Assembly: GCF_002949735.1 (NCBI RefSeq)
Contig: NZ_CP026681.1
Span: 5,238,001 to 5,302,000, forward strand
Direction of reading: 5' to 3'
DNA from: Nostoc sp. 'Peltigera membranacea cyanobiont' N6
GTDB taxonomy: Bacteria > Cyanobacteriota > Cyanobacteriia > Cyanobacteriales > Nostocaceae
DNA: 64,000 nt
Of the stretch, positions 63,506-64,000 are shown piece after piece; the first letter of the stretch is position 1; each line of letters opens with the position of its first letter. The notes beneath the pieces are model-generated. The model did no database searches and had not been told where the DNA came from. It saw only the letters and a list, made by a program, of their open reading frames with translations. Both the position numbers and the translations under genes were made by a program.

Positions 63506-64000
63506 TAATTTTATTTAATAAAACTCCAAATTTCCCTTTAACCATTTTTAGGGTAAACGATCTACTCGGCTTCCAAAGTTGAATGCGATCGCTATTAATA
63601 TTATCAAGGTTTTGGTAAAATTCGTGAGAAATATATATAACAGTGCTGATTTCCAGACAGGTTGAAGGTTATCAGACTGTTGGTTAATTGACAATTGGTC
63701 TAACCTCGATTCCTAAAACCCTGGTTTTGCGTTGTTTTCCCACTCTGCAATAAATTGCGGGCTAATCGGCTCTGTTTTTCAATATAGTTGGTAAATAGTT
63801 GGTAATTTGCTGTTGAACGCTTCACCTTCAACCACTTGCGATTGGAATACACTGGTAAAGTGCTTTAATGAACATATTAAATTATTTAAAATAGTAATAT
63901 TAAATTCAAATTAGAAGTCCAGCTTTTATATCATATAGTTTTACATACTTGTCTGCAAATCATGTAAAAAAAGCTAACACAGGAGAAATATTTTTCTATA
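63506..64000. other. Terminal gap, nothing assignable
   Basis: 495 bp with one HIP1 octamer near 63586 and short AT-rich tracts. I see no coding frame, RNA or inverted-repeat element that can be supported. The sequence is cut by the window end. Confidence 0.4.

Overview
The window is chromosomal DNA from a heterocyst-type (Nostocales) cyanobacterium, most like Nostoc. The evidence is the very frequent GCGATCGC (HIP1) octamer, TAATTCG/GGGGATT-type heptamer repeats, several families of short inverted-repeat elements, and gene families typical of Nostoc (DUF29, DUF3352, DUF6737, alr4036-type flavoprotein, complete urtABCDE). No rRNA, tRNA or CRISPR array was seen. All identifications come from reading the sequence; no database search was run.

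Layout. 0.3-8.3 kb: rimM and a valine-pyruvate aminotransferase (minus), glutathione-dependent formaldehyde dehydrogenase and DUF29 (plus), then a GAF hybrid histidine kinase and a membrane GTPase (minus). 8.3-14.9 kb is gene-poor: a small beta-rich protein, an AAA-like ATPase, a small secreted protein, an unknown 324-aa protein, several MITE-like elements and a 63-bp tandem array. 14.9-26.7 kb: ileS, mgtC-like gene, acyltransferase 3, recF, P2-type Ca ATPase, and a beta-propeller/transglutaminase protein preceded by about 350 nt of structured, terminator-ended non-coding sequence. 26.8-31.7 kb is an accessory island: a secreted protein and two tandem duplicated two-repeat proteins resembling toxin-immunity proteins; one of the two is split by an IS1634-type insertion sequence. 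31.7-41 kb is mostly housekeeping: a PD-(D/E)XK nuclease with four cysteines, phosphohexomutase, lapA, hrcA, rhodanese, DUF3352, cysE, flavoprotein. 41.1-44.1 kb is an ATPase-TPR gene pair. 44.1-44.8 kb is a repeat-rich gap containing a nested element. 44.8-52.1 kb: an FAD oxidoreductase and the urea transporter urtABCDE, interrupted by a MITE (A/B) and by a Uma2 remnant plus a hicBA toxin-antitoxin pair (D/E). 52.1-59.4 kb: membrane and exported proteins (ABC-2 permease, DedA, ExoD, membrane thioredoxin, a long helical-repeat exported protein). 59.5-62.8 kb: a GAF-GGDEF diguanylate cyclase split by a second, diverged IS1634-type element. The end holds a DUF4347 remnant and a DUF6737 protein.

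How the pieces fit. Most core genes are single or in short operons. The dominant theme is genome plasticity: both IS insertions have 6-bp target duplications from which the original reading frames can be rebuilt exactly. At least three MITE families are present, one copy being nested three deep. Short repeats have entered rimM and ileS in frame. The most interesting accessory loci are the candidate toxin/immunity island (26.8-31.3 kb), the ATPase-TPR pair (41.1-44.1 kb), the structured RNA candidate (24.7-25.05 kb), and the stand-alone Cas4/AddB-like nuclease (31.7-32.5 kb).
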